From the NCBI RefSeq assembly GCF_051857535.1, contig NZ_JBPZGY010000002.1, forward strand, positions 62,001 through 126,000: a DNA stretch of 64,000 nucleotides, in the 5' to 3' direction. The stretch is from Roseateles_B sp051857535 (GTDB taxonomy: Bacteria; Pseudomonadota; Gammaproteobacteria; Burkholderiales; Burkholderiaceae_C). How positions within the stretch are numbered: the stretch's first letter is position 1; every line of letters begins with the position of its first letter. A program made the translations under genes and the position numbers. Shown piece by piece: positions 57,011 through 64,000 of this stretch. The notes under the pieces are model-generated. The model saw only the letters and a list, made by a program, of their open reading frames with translations. It was not told the DNA's origin and did not search any database.

Positions 57011-57320
57011 ATTTGATCGCGGAAGTGCTTTGACGGGAAAAACCCGTAGCCCAGGGCCGGGCTGCGCGGGGGTGGGCCGGCTCGCCCGCAGGGGCGTTCA
57101 GGCTCGATAGGCGTGGGACTGACTTTCGACACCTGATAGATCTGTCAGGTGTTTGTCCCGAAAAACTGGGATAACCTGCCGCAACTCGAACAACGGCGGA
57201 CGCCTCGACACAGAGGCGCCGCACAGGCTGAAGAGAAAGCAACGAGGATCGCGCGGTGCAATCAAGGCACTGCTCGGGGAGAAGGTGCAAAGGCCCGGCC
57301 ATTTGGCCGGGCCTTTGTCT
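57011..57320 (+). ncRNA. Candidate structured leader or small RNA ending in a terminator
   Basis: No open frame, but many pairing segments: cacctga-tagatctg-tcaggtg near 57130; then a branched unit near 57171-57225 closed by cctg/cagg with inner hairpins ccg...cgg and gcctc-gacaca-gaggc; then gtgc-aatcaag-gcac. It ends in the strong hairpin at 57289-57316. It could be a small RNA or a riboswitch-like leader of the peptide locus. No known RNA family was recognised. The 5' end is inferred from the promoter-like element only. Confidence 0.4.
57289..57320 (+). terminator. Strong terminator upstream of the peptide gene
   Basis: aaaggcccggcc (57289-57300) and ggccgggccttt (57305-57316) form a perfect 12-bp stem with a four-base loop, followed by GTCTGT. 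No protein gene precedes it on this strand, so it must end an untranslated RNA. Confidence 0.75.
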
Positions 57321-57407
57321 GTGTTGCAAGTTGAGCGGCCGCTGGCTTTGTTCTGAAAAAAGGGGCGATGCCTCAGATTCAATGCTCTTGAGGGAGGCTG
57401 CCCAGGA

Positions 57408-57427
57408 ATTGGCTGTTTCTGGCCAAT
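57408..57427. promoter_or_regulatory. Palindrome upstream of the double-glycine peptide gene
   Basis: attggc (57408-57413) and gccaat (57422-57427), 6 bp each with an 8-base spacer, about 48 bases before the peptide start. TTGGCT within it could be a -35 element with TAGGGT 18 bases on. Possible operator. Confidence 0.35.
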
Positions 57428-57474
57428 CGCCGTAGGGTCCGTCGGTGAATTATGCGGACAAATGGGAGTAGATA

Positions 57475-57783
57475 GTGAGAGTGCTTGATATTGATGAAAT
57501 TGGCTGTATTGCCGGTGGAACTGATCCCGCAGGGGCCTGTCTTACGGCCAATAATGGTGTTCAGGTTTGCCAGTTTGCGGATGGTTCGAAGGTTGCCGTG
57601 ATATGTGACTCGAGGACGACGTTCAACGTGCAAGTTGCCTTGGACATCCTGAACTGGAACAAAAGCCGTGGCGGTGGTGGATCGGCTGGCATGAGCTACC
57701 AGACTGAGTCGTTCAATTGCACGGTGGTGGAAATTTCCAGTGCTGCCGATTTGGGCAAGGGAAACAAGACGCGTCCTAAGTAA
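57475..57783 (+). CDS. Double-glycine leader peptide precursor (novel bacteriocin/RiPP-like)
   Basis: 102 residues starting at GTG with GGAG six bases upstream. The first 15 residues, MRVLDIDEIGCIAGG, fit the C39-peptidase leader consensus: Leu at -12, Glu at -8, Ile at -7 and -4, Gly-Gly at -2/-1. Cleavage would release 87 residues starting TDPAGACLT, with Cys22, Cys32, Cys44 and Cys82 and a Gly-rich stretch RGGGGSAG; one Cys (11) is in the leader. The core has no family I recognise. Codons are AT-richer than the surroundings. A terminator/attenuator follows, and genes for an exporter with a matching C39 peptidase are downstream. It may be a bacteriocin, a signal or a modified peptide. Confidence 0.8.
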   Translation: MRVLDIDEIGCIAGGTDPAGACLTANNGVQVCQFADGSKVAVICDSRTTFNVQVALDILNWNKSRGGGGSAGMSYQTESFNCTVVEISSAADLGKGNKTRPK

Positions 57784-57792
57784 TGCAGAATG

Positions 57793-57818
57793 AAAAAGGG
57801 AGGGGTTCCTCCCTTTTT
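57793..57818 (+). terminator. Terminator/attenuator behind the peptide gene
   Basis: aaaaagggagg (57793-57803) and cctcccttttt (57808-57818) form a perfect 11-bp stem with a four-base loop and built-in T run, 10 bases after the peptide stop codon. It would let the peptide be made in excess over the downstream genes. Confidence 0.9.
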
Positions 57819-57826
57819 GCTTTGAA

Positions 57827-58834
57827 ATGAAAAATATTCTAATCCTTCTGTTTTCATTATTGAGCAGCATGCTTGCTCATGCCGGTGCTGGAGGGGTGAG
57901 AAATCGTGCTTGGGTTGTGGAATTCCAGGGGGCAAAGGCAATAATAATTCCAGAAACTCACGAGAGTCTTCCCTTTGAGCTTGATGACTACTTTTTCGAG
58001 ACTGTAATCCCGGCGATCAGAAATGTTGCGGCCGTTCAAGTCGAAAGCGTGGTCGCCCCAGCGCTGGTGGCCCCCACTGGGGGCTTCTGTCCTGACGACA
58101 AGGCCTTGCTTCCTGCTCGTGCGGAGCAGGAGCCGGATGCCGAACTGCTCCGCCGTTGGGCAGCCCTTGCTGCGGCGGACGGGCGGACGGGGCAATTCAA
58201 TTTCGTTGCAATGTCCCTGCCTGTCCAGGTGCTTCTCGCAAAGCTGGATGTGCAAAGGCAACGATCCAGCGCAGGCAAGCTGCTGGACCGGACCACTGTC
58301 TATGAGTCGGTGCTTCGGGCTGTAAACAGCGCGTCGTTGATCTTGGGACTGGAGTCCTTCGATGACCGTTGGCGGGCCTTCTGCAGTGCGCCACAAGGAA
58401 TTCGTGACGAGGCTGTGATCGAGGCGATACGGCAGGCGGATCGAAAGATTCGGCTCATCGAGCTGGACTTGGCAGAGATCAAAAGCGAGGTGCCGAAGTT
58501 ATCTTTTGAGGCGTCGCTTGCCTGTATTGATAAAGTGCCCCTGTGCTCGGCAGCTACATTCGATATGGCGGAGGAACTGCTGGAGGAAGCCGAGAAATTG
58601 GGCCTTCCTTGCGGGAAGTGTGCGGCGAGCAACTATGTCCGCATCAAGGGGCGCAACCCGCCAATGGCGGCCAATATTCTCAAGGCTATGCAAGAGCGCC
58701 GGCGGATCGTGGTGTTGATGGGTGCAGCTCACCTGCCTACGCTCCAGTATCAAGATGGCGAGGCCCCGGGGGTTATTGAACTGCTTCGCTCACAGGGGGC
58801 GACGGTTTCCATGCTCAAGGCGGCAGATCATTAG
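57827..58834 (+). CDS. Exported TraB/GumN-family protein
   Basis: 335 residues. A signal peptide (MKNILILLFSLLSSMLAHA) precedes a TraB/GumN/PrgY-like domain. N-terminal part: AKAIIIPETHESL with the conserved His (45), then VIPAIRNVAAVQVES. C-terminal part: RNPPMAANILKAM, IVVLMGAAHLP with the second conserved His, and GVIELLRSQGATVSML. Some members are predicted metal-dependent proteases; TraB and PrgY of enterococci shut off self-made peptide pheromones. The gene starts 43 bases after the peptide gene, behind its attenuator, and shares its AT-rich codon use. A role in processing, quenching or immunity toward the peptide is a reasonable guess. Confidence 0.8.
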   Translation: MKNILILLFSLLSSMLAHAGAGGVRNRAWVVEFQGAKAIIIPETHESLPFELDDYFFETVIPAIRNVAAVQVESVVAPALVAPTGGFCPDDKALLPARAEQEPDAELLRRWAALAAADGRTGQFNFVAMSLPVQVLLAKLDVQRQRSSAGKLLDRTTVYESVLRAVNSASLILGLESFDDRWRAFCSAPQGIRDEAVIEAIRQADRKIRLIELDLAEIKSEVPKLSFEASLACIDKVPLCSAATFDMAEELLEEAEKLGLPCGKCAASNYVRIKGRNPPMAANILKAMQERRRIVVLMGAAHLPTLQYQDGEAPGVIELLRSQGATVSMLKAADH

Positions 58835-58967
58835 GACGGGGCAATCGTGCTTTGGCTCCTCTCAAGAGGTGATATTTGTTTTTGTGTTGATCAGAGGATG
58901 GTCGACGTTTTTGAAGGGCTTCATTCAAGGCCAGCCACAGTGACCGTCTGCGGGGAATGGGTCTGAG

Positions 58968-60056
58968 GTGTTCAGTCGTTTGATGCTCGCGTGCCTGACG
59001 GCGCTGGCGGGCCTGCCGGCTGTTGGGCAGGTGGATGTCCATATCATCAGGTCGCCGGGCACCGTTCGCGCAGTGGCCATCCTTGTGTACGACCTCCCAG
59101 GCGATGAGTGGATGCGGACGTCATCGCTGGAGGACCCGGGGATCTACGGCTCAGTCCGGGACACGCTTCTATCCAACGGGTTTGCCATTGTGTTTGCGCG
59201 GCCCTTCGGCTTTCGATGTGCCAGCCATTGCGCTGCTGAGCAGGCAAGCAACTGCTTTGACGCCGAAGTAACCCAAGGCCTTCGTCCGGCGGACTGGCTG
59301 TCCCTGCTGCAAGAACAAGTTCGAACGGCGCAAACGCTGGCGCCGAACGCTCCGCTGGTCTTTGTGACGTTTTCAGGGGCGACGCGTCCCTTGTCCCGCT
59401 GGCTGGGGACGCAGTCGGCCGATCAGTTGGGCAAGGTGTCATGGATAGGTTTGTCCCCCCTGCTGACATCGCCTCGTGAGGCCTGGCGCAGGCAGAAGCA
59501 GGGCGCCTTGCTTGAGGAGGCCCGCGCGATCGTTGGTGCGGGATCGGGGGTGGATTGCTCGTCGGGCGCCGCGGTCCAACTGAGCGAGCGTCTGCGGCGA
59601 TTCTTTCCGGATGACGCTGCAGGCTGGACGACTTCACTCTGCCAAGGCGGGGGATTGCCGGCACTTGAGAGCGTGCCGAGTGAGCGTTTTGATCGTGAGC
59701 TGGCCCAGACGCAGGCGGCCTCCGGGCCCATCCAGGTTCAGGCACCGGAGGGGGCGCTGATGCTGGACGCCCGATACCTGGCTGATGTGTTTGCCGGGAC
59801 AGACGCGCCCGTCCGGCAACTCCTTCGCCTCAAGGGGCGCGCCGCTCTGGTCTATGGTGTGCACGATATTGCATTGAGTCCGCGTCATCAGCTCAGCGCC
59901 TGGGCGGATTCGAAGGATGGCTCAATCACCGTGCTGAAGGATGTTGGGCATAGCTTTGGCGCAGATGGGTTTGCTTCCAGGCCGGGCGCGGCATTTCTTT
60001 CGGCATTGGAGTGGGCGCTGGGTGAGCTGGGAGTAAGCTACCCGGCCGAGCGCTGA
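58968..60056 (+). CDS. Exported hydrolase-like protein of the peptide locus
   Basis: 362 residues from GTG 58968 (ATG 58983 is possible). Signal peptide (LMLACLTALAGLPAVG), then a fold suggestive of an alpha/beta hydrolase: VRAVAILVYDLPGDEWM, a candidate nucleophile Ser136 in VFVTFSGATRPLSRWL, acid in ALVYGVHDIALSP and His in VLKDVGHSFGADG. The nucleophile context FSGAT is not the usual GxSxG, so assignment is by overall pattern. Cys84, Cys88 and Cys96 lie close together in RCASHCAAEQASNCFD. No closer family recognised. The position between TraB and HlyD genes ties it to the peptide system. Confidence 0.65.
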   Translation: MFSRLMLACLTALAGLPAVGQVDVHIIRSPGTVRAVAILVYDLPGDEWMRTSSLEDPGIYGSVRDTLLSNGFAIVFARPFGFRCASHCAAEQASNCFDAEVTQGLRPADWLSLLQEQVRTAQTLAPNAPLVFVTFSGATRPLSRWLGTQSADQLGKVSWIGLSPLLTSPREAWRRQKQGALLEEARAIVGAGSGVDCSSGAAVQLSERLRRFFPDDAAGWTTSLCQGGGLPALESVPSERFDRELAQTQAASGPIQVQAPEGALMLDARYLADVFAGTDAPVRQLLRLKGRAALVYGVHDIALSPRHQLSAWADSKDGSITVLKDVGHSFGADGFASRPGAAFLSALEWALGELGVSYPAER

Positions 60057-60176
60057 AATTGCCGTGCTCGGTGCACCTGCACCTTCCCGTCGCGAGCAGT
60101 CCGTCGTCAGCCAATGGAGCTGCGCACGATGGATGACCTCAGTCGCATTCCATGATGGACATCGTAGAAGAGTAGT

Positions 60177-61532
60177 GTGAGTCGGATGAGGGAGACCCTG
60201 TTCAGACCTGAAGTGATGCAAGCCCAGTCCACCCAATGGCTGGGCACCATCCGCATCGGCCGCCCGCCCAGCTTTGCCTGGCTGACGGGCATTGCCCTGC
60301 TTCTTCTGGCCGGGCTGCTGGCCTTCGCCTTGCTGGGCGAGATCAGCCGCAAGGCGCGTGTCTCCGGTGTGCTGCTGCCCACGGGCGGCCTGATCGGCAT
60401 CACCGCGCCGCAGTCCGGCGCTGTGGCCGAGCTGCTGGTGAAGGAGGGCGAGGAGGTACAGGCCGGGCAGCCCCTGCTCAAGATCCGCACCGAGCGCCGC
60501 CTGGCCCAGGGTGACGTGGCCCTGCTCAATGCCCAGGCCCTGGCCCAGCGCCGCCAAAGCCTGGACACCGAACGCCTGCTCCAGCAGCAGCAGGCCCGCC
60601 AGCGCACCGACGCGCTGAACGACCGCCTGCGCAGCCTGCAGTCCGAGGAGCGCCAGGCCCAGGGCGAGCTGGAGTCCAGCCATCAGCGCGCCCAACTGGC
60701 GCAGAAGAGCCTGGACCGCTTCAACGAGCTGGCGCGCAGCGGCTATGTCTCAGCGGCCCAGGTTCAGCAGAAGCAGGAAGAGCTGCTGGACCTGCAGATG
60801 CGCGAGCGCAGCGCAGAGCGCACGCTGCAGGCCCTGCAGCGCGATGCCCAGGCCGTGCGCGCCGACCTCGCCGCGAACGAAACCAGCCTGCGCTCCGCCT
60901 TGGCCCTGGTCGACCGCAATCTCGCCAGCCTCTCGCAGGAGGCCAATGAGAACGAGGCCCGCGGCGCGGTGCTGGTGCAGGCGCCGCAGGCGGGCCGGGT
61001 GGCCACGCTGTCCCTGCATCCGGGGCAGTCGGTGCTGGAGGGGCAGGCCTTGCTGAACCTGGTGCCGCAATCCGCCGCCGGCAGCGCCGATCAGGACCTC
61101 GAGGCCCAGCTCTTCGCGCCCAGCCGCACCAGCGGCTTCGTGCAGCCGGGCCAGCAGGTCTGGTTGCGCTACGCCGCCTACCCCTACCAGAAGTTCGGCA
61201 TGGCCCTCGGACGCGTTGTGGCCGTGAGCCAGGCGCCGCTGTCGGCCCAGGAACTGCCCGCGGGCCAGGGCCAGTCCCTGCAGGCCGCCGCGCAGGCGAG
61301 CGAGCCGCTGTACCGCATCCGCGTGGCCCTGGAGCGCCAGGACGTGCAGGCCTATGGCGCCAGCCTGCCGCTCAAGCCGGGCATGAGCCTGGACGCCGAC
61401 GTGCTGCAGCAGCGCCAGAAGGTCTGGGAATGGGTGCTGGAGCCCATCCTGGCCGTCTCGGGCCTGGCGCCCATCGTCAACACACCTGATGACAGCAGTC
61501 CCGCGCCGCAGAAAGCCGGGGCCTCGCGATGA
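60177..61532 (+). CDS. HlyD-family periplasmic adaptor (membrane fusion protein)
   Basis: 451 residues. One N-terminal membrane helix (LTGIALLLLAGLLAFALLG), then the lipoyl half-motif (GVLLPTGGLIGITAPQSGAVAELLVKEGEEV, interrupted by normal variation), a long coiled coil of about 200 residues with Gln/Arg/Leu heptads, the second lipoyl half (VLVQAPQAGRVATLSLHPGQSV) and a beta-barrel (VWLRYAAYPYQKFGMALGRV), as in MchE/CvaA-type adaptors of peptide exporters. GTG 60177 with AGAAGAG close by, or ATG 60186, starts the protein. ATGA overlap with the exporter gene shows tight coupling. It should link the exporter to a TolC-like outer-membrane channel, which is not encoded here. Confidence 0.9.
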   Translation: MSRMRETLFRPEVMQAQSTQWLGTIRIGRPPSFAWLTGIALLLLAGLLAFALLGEISRKARVSGVLLPTGGLIGITAPQSGAVAELLVKEGEEVQAGQPLLKIRTERRLAQGDVALLNAQALAQRRQSLDTERLLQQQQARQRTDALNDRLRSLQSEERQAQGELESSHQRAQLAQKSLDRFNELARSGYVSAAQVQQKQEELLDLQMRERSAERTLQALQRDAQAVRADLAANETSLRSALALVDRNLASLSQEANENEARGAVLVQAPQAGRVATLSLHPGQSVLEGQALLNLVPQSAAGSADQDLEAQLFAPSRTSGFVQPGQQVWLRYAAYPYQKFGMALGRVVAVSQAPLSAQELPAGQGQSLQAAAQASEPLYRIRVALERQDVQAYGASLPLKPGMSLDADVLQQRQKVWEWVLEPILAVSGLAPIVNTPDDSSPAPQKAGASR

Positions 61533-63649
61533 AACTCTTCCTGCAATCCGAAGCCGCCGAATGCGGTCTGGCCTGCCTGGCCATGGTCGCCAGCCACCAT
61601 GGCCTGGGCCAAGACCTGGGCGACCTGCGCCGACGCTTCCCCATCTCGCTCAAGGGCGCCAAGCTGGCCAGCCTCATCAGCCATGCCGGCGCCCTGGGTT
61701 TCGCCGCCCGCCCCCTGAAGCTGGAGATGGAACATCTGGGGCAACTGACCCTGCCCTGCATCCTGCATTGGGACCTCAACCACTTCGTGGTGCTGAAGAA
61801 GGTCGGGGCCAGGTCTTGCGTGGTGCTGGATCCGGCGATTGGCGAGCGGCGCCTGAGCCTGTCAGAGATGTCCACCCACTTCACCGGCGTGGCCCTGGAG
61901 CTGACGCCCAATGCCGACTTCAAGCCCCAGCAGCAGGCGCCGCGCCTGTCGCTGGGCTCGCTGACGGGCAAGGTCAGCGGCCTCAAGCGCTCCCTGCTGC
62001 AGATCCTGGCGGTGGCCTTGGTGCTGGAGGCCTTCGCCATCGTCGCGCCGCTCTTCAACCAACTGGTGGTGGACGAGGTGCTCAGCAGCGGGGACTTTGA
62101 GCTGCTGGGGGTGCTGATCCTGGGTTTCGGCCTGCTGCTGCTGATCCAGACCGCCCTGTCCATGGGCCGTACATGGATGGTGATCCTGCTGAGCCAGACC
62201 CTGGCACTGCAGTGGCAGTCCAATGTCTTTGCCCATCTGATCCGCCTGCCCACGGCCTTCTTCGAGAAGCGCCACCTGGGCGACATCACCTCCCGCTTCG
62301 GCGCCGTCAACGCCATCCAGCGCAGCCTGACCACCGCCGCCATCGAAGCCGTGCTGGACGGGCTGATGGCCCTCATCGCGCTGGCCATGATGCTGCTCTA
62401 TTCCGTGCCGCTGACGGCCATCGTGCTGAGCGCGGTGGCGGCCTATGGCGCGCTGCGCTGGCTGGCCTACCGTCCCTTCCGCGACGCCTCTGCCGAGCGC
62501 CTGGTCATCGCCGCCAAGGAGAACACCCACTTCCTGGAGACCTTGCGCGCCATCACGCCCCTGAAACTCTACGGCCGCGAAGACGAGCGCCGAGCGCGCT
62601 GGCAGAACCTGATCGTCGACGTGCAGAACCGCGACGTGCGCACAGCCAAGATGAGCATGGCCTTCCAGACGGCCAACACGCTCATCTTCGGCCTGGAGAA
62701 CCTGGCCGTGCTGTGGCTGGGCGCGCGCACCATCCTGCAGGGGCAGCAGAGCCACGCTGTCTCGCTGACGGTGGGCATGCTCTTCGCCTTCGTCAGCTAC
62801 AAGTCGCAGTTCACCAGCCGCGTGGGCAAGCTGATCGACTACGGCGTGGAGCTCAAGATGCTCTCGCTGCACGGCGAGCGCCTGGCCGACATCGTCCTGG
62901 AAGCGCCCGAGCAGGACGAGGTGCCGCACAGCGAGCTGGACCACCTCACGCCTTCGCTGGAGCTGCGGAATGTGTCCTTCCGCTATGCCGAGGGCGAGCC
63001 CTGGATCCTCAAGGGCGCCAGCTTCAAGATCGAGTCCGGCGAGAACGTGGCCGTCACCGGGCCCAGCGGCGCAGGAAAGACCACGCTGCTGAAGATCCTG
63101 CTGGGCCTGCTGCCGCCCACCGAGGGTGAGGTCCTCTACGGCGGCGTACCGGTACGGCACCTGGGCGTGCGCAACTTCCGCCGCCAGATCGGCACGGTGA
63201 TGCAGGAGGACGCCCTGCTCACCGGCAGCCTGGCCGACAACATCAGCTTCTTCGACACCCACCCGGACATGGAGCGCATCCAGCACTGCGCGGCCCAGGC
63301 TCAGCTGCACGAGGACATCCGCCGCATGCCCATGGGCTACCAGACCCTGGTGGGTGACCTCGGCTCCGGCCTGTCCGGCGGGCAGAAGCAGCGCCTGCTG
63401 CTGGCGCGCGCCCTGTACAAGCAGCCCCGTGTATTGGCGCTGGATGAGGCAACCAGCCACCTGGACATCGCCAACGAGCGGGCCGTCACCGCCGCGCTGG
63501 CGCAGATGAAGCTGACGCGCCTGGTGATCGCGCACCGGCCCGAGACCATCGCCGGTGCGCAGCGCGTGGTGCAGGTGCGCGAGGGGCAGGTGCTGGAGCT
63601 GGCGCGTCAGGTCGGTGGCGGCGTGCCGGACAGCACGGCGGCCCTCTGA
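61529..63649 (+). CDS. C39-peptidase-containing ABC exporter (PCAT/bacteriocin type)
   Basis: 706 residues. The N-terminal C39 peptidase domain is complete: Gln6, catalytic Cys12 in AAECGLACLAMV, His85 in WDLNHFVVLK and Asp101 in VVLDPAIG. Six membrane helices follow (about 165-440), then the ATPase with Walker A GPSGAGKTTLLK, signature LSGGQKQRLLLARAL, Walker B RVLALDEATSHLD and switch His in VIAHRPET. Such proteins cut leaders after a Gly-Gly and export the core peptide. The intact triad and the double-glycine precursor 4 kb upstream fit each other. Overlaps the adaptor gene by 4 bases. One near-copy of the 15-bp repeat (61805) lies inside the peptidase domain. Confidence 0.95.
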   Translation: MKLFLQSEAAECGLACLAMVASHHGLGQDLGDLRRRFPISLKGAKLASLISHAGALGFAARPLKLEMEHLGQLTLPCILHWDLNHFVVLKKVGARSCVVLDPAIGERRLSLSEMSTHFTGVALELTPNADFKPQQQAPRLSLGSLTGKVSGLKRSLLQILAVALVLEAFAIVAPLFNQLVVDEVLSSGDFELLGVLILGFGLLLLIQTALSMGRTWMVILLSQTLALQWQSNVFAHLIRLPTAFFEKRHLGDITSRFGAVNAIQRSLTTAAIEAVLDGLMALIALAMMLLYSVPLTAIVLSAVAAYGALRWLAYRPFRDASAERLVIAAKENTHFLETLRAITPLKLYGREDERRARWQNLIVDVQNRDVRTAKMSMAFQTANTLIFGLENLAVLWLGARTILQGQQSHAVSLTVGMLFAFVSYKSQFTSRVGKLIDYGVELKMLSLHGERLADIVLEAPEQDEVPHSELDHLTPSLELRNVSFRYAEGEPWILKGASFKIESGENVAVTGPSGAGKTTLLKILLGLLPPTEGEVLYGGVPVRHLGVRNFRRQIGTVMQEDALLTGSLADNISFFDTHPDMERIQHCAAQAQLHEDIRRMPMGYQTLVGDLGSGLSGGQKQRLLLARALYKQPRVLALDEATSHLDIANERAVTAALAQMKLTRLVIAHRPETIAGAQRVVQVREGQVLELARQVGGGVPDSTAAL
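61805..61819 (+). repeat. 15-bp interspersed repeat, copy 5 (one mismatch, in coding sequence)
   Basis: GGGGCCAGGTCTTGC inside the C39 domain, encoding part of VGARSCV with the codons AGG and TCT, which are uncommon in the rest of this GC-rich window. Confidence 0.45.
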
Positions 63650-63698
63650 GGCTGCGGCCTCCAGTAGGATGGGCTCTCCCTCGCCAGCCCACTGCGCC

Positions 63699-64000
63699 AT
63701 GACCAAGACCAATGCCTCTCTCGCCACCCGGGGTCGCCTGCCTGCCCAGGAGTTCGAGGACCCACAGGGGGAGCGCCTGGATCGCTGGCATGTGGCCATC
63801 CTGGCCGAGCTTCAGCGGGACGCCCGGCTGTCCAACGCCGAGCTGGCCAGCCGCATCGGGCTCTCCACGGCGCCCACCTGGCGCCGGGTCAAGTGGCTGG
63901 AGGAGCAGGGCTACATCATTGGCTATCGGGCCGAGCTGGATCGCCGCCGCCTGGGACTGGGGGTTCTGGCCTTTGTGCGGCTGGATGCCGACCGCAACAA
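63699..64000 (+). CDS. Lrp/AsnC-family regulator (3'-truncated by window)
   Basis: First 100 codons are visible. A 30-residue N-terminal extension leads into the AsnC-type winged helix-turn-helix (RDARLSNAELASRIGLSTAPTWRRVKWLEEQGYIIGYRAELD, recognised in parts), then the start of the RAM ligand-binding domain (LGLGVLAFVRL). Members sense amino acids. It begins 49 bases after the exporter gene on the same strand, so it may be part of the same transcript or a separate unit; its control of the peptide locus is open. The remainder lies outside the window. Confidence 0.88.
   Translation, partial: MTKTNASLATRGRLPAQEFEDPQGERLDRWHVAILAELQRDARLSNAELASRIGLSTAPTWRRVKWLEEQGYIIGYRAELDRRRLGLGVLAFVRLDADRN

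Larger units (their letters stand above)
56777..57474. other. 698-bp untranslated region upstream of the peptide locus
   Basis: No protein gene is supported. The first 200 bases are the 5' region of the oxidoreductase gene. From about 56960 the base composition becomes more AT-rich. It contains a promoter-like element (56977-57004), an inverted repeat cacctga/tcaggtg (57129-57150 region), a structured stretch ending in a strong terminator (57289-57320) and a small palindrome (57408-57427) before the peptide gene. Confidence 0.6.

Noticed and set aside
57011..57320. Match of the structured region to 6S RNA, SRP RNA, RNase P RNA, tmRNA or common riboswitches
   Set aside because: None of their signature segments could be found by eye; kept as an unassigned candidate.
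63699..64000. Lrp/AsnC gene as a certain member of the peptide locus
   Set aside because: Adjacency and strand agree, but it has its own start region and the family is widespread; evidence is not enough.

Overview
The window is a high-GC chromosome segment with dense, mostly intact housekeeping and accessory genes. The order atpD-atpC, hemE-priA, the style of the F1Fo-ATPase, UvrD/Rep and fused indolepyruvate oxidoreductase proteins, and GC-rich codon use point to a betaproteobacterium of the order Burkholderiales (Roseateles/Mitsuaria/Rubrivivax-like). This is inferred from gene content; no rRNA is present. I see no tRNA, CRISPR array, insertion sequence or prophage.

Layout. 1-6.3 kb: end of the atp operon, a hexose-6-phosphate mutarotase, hemE, a 0.5 kb spacer with two DnaA-box-like sites, and priA. 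6.3-15.4 kb: exported S9 peptidase, AEC transporter, a membrane-anchored degenerate protein kinase, a solute-binding protein, Rep helicase and a class II Fic protein. 15.4-22.4 kb: an exported PEP-utilising dikinase-like protein, Tat-exported PhoD phosphatase, FadL-type porin and a YhhN lysoplasmalogenase-like protein. 22.4-27.4 kb: a LytS/LytTR two-component operon whose kinase starts in a 13-bp G/C homopolymer, divergent from a chemotaxis receptor. 27.5-29.3 kb: cytochrome b561 with two YceI proteins. 29.5-38.1 kb: a PhnZ-like HD oxygenase, then an overlapping three-gene unit (hybrid histidine kinase, giant GMC oxidoreductase/hydrolase fusion, PhoD-like phosphoesterase). 38.2-46.6 kb: small accessory enzymes (S33 hydrolase, GFA, VOC, GNAT, DUF1801), AraC, AlkB-type hydroxylase, a degenerate MBL protein, LysR and DUF3224. 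46.7-56.8 kb: M16 peptidase, an M50 protease coupled to DUF2167, S41 lipoprotein protease and a 1183-residue indolepyruvate:ferredoxin oxidoreductase.

57.0-63.7 kb is the most unusual part. A structured, terminator-bounded untranslated stretch is followed by a 102-codon gene whose product starts with a textbook double-glycine leader, then a strong hairpin terminator/attenuator, an exported TraB/GumN-family protein, an exported hydrolase-like protein, an HlyD-type adaptor and a C39-peptidase ABC exporter. The first genes are clearly more AT-rich than their surroundings. I read this as a self-contained secretion/maturation locus for an 87-residue, cysteine-containing peptide of a family I do not recognise. 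An Lrp/AsnC regulator begins just downstream and runs off the window.

Other points of note: a 15-bp interspersed repeat (five near-identical copies, all on the + strand), a possible phase-variable sensor kinase, a pseudokinase and a hydrolase domain with cysteine in the nucleophile position.
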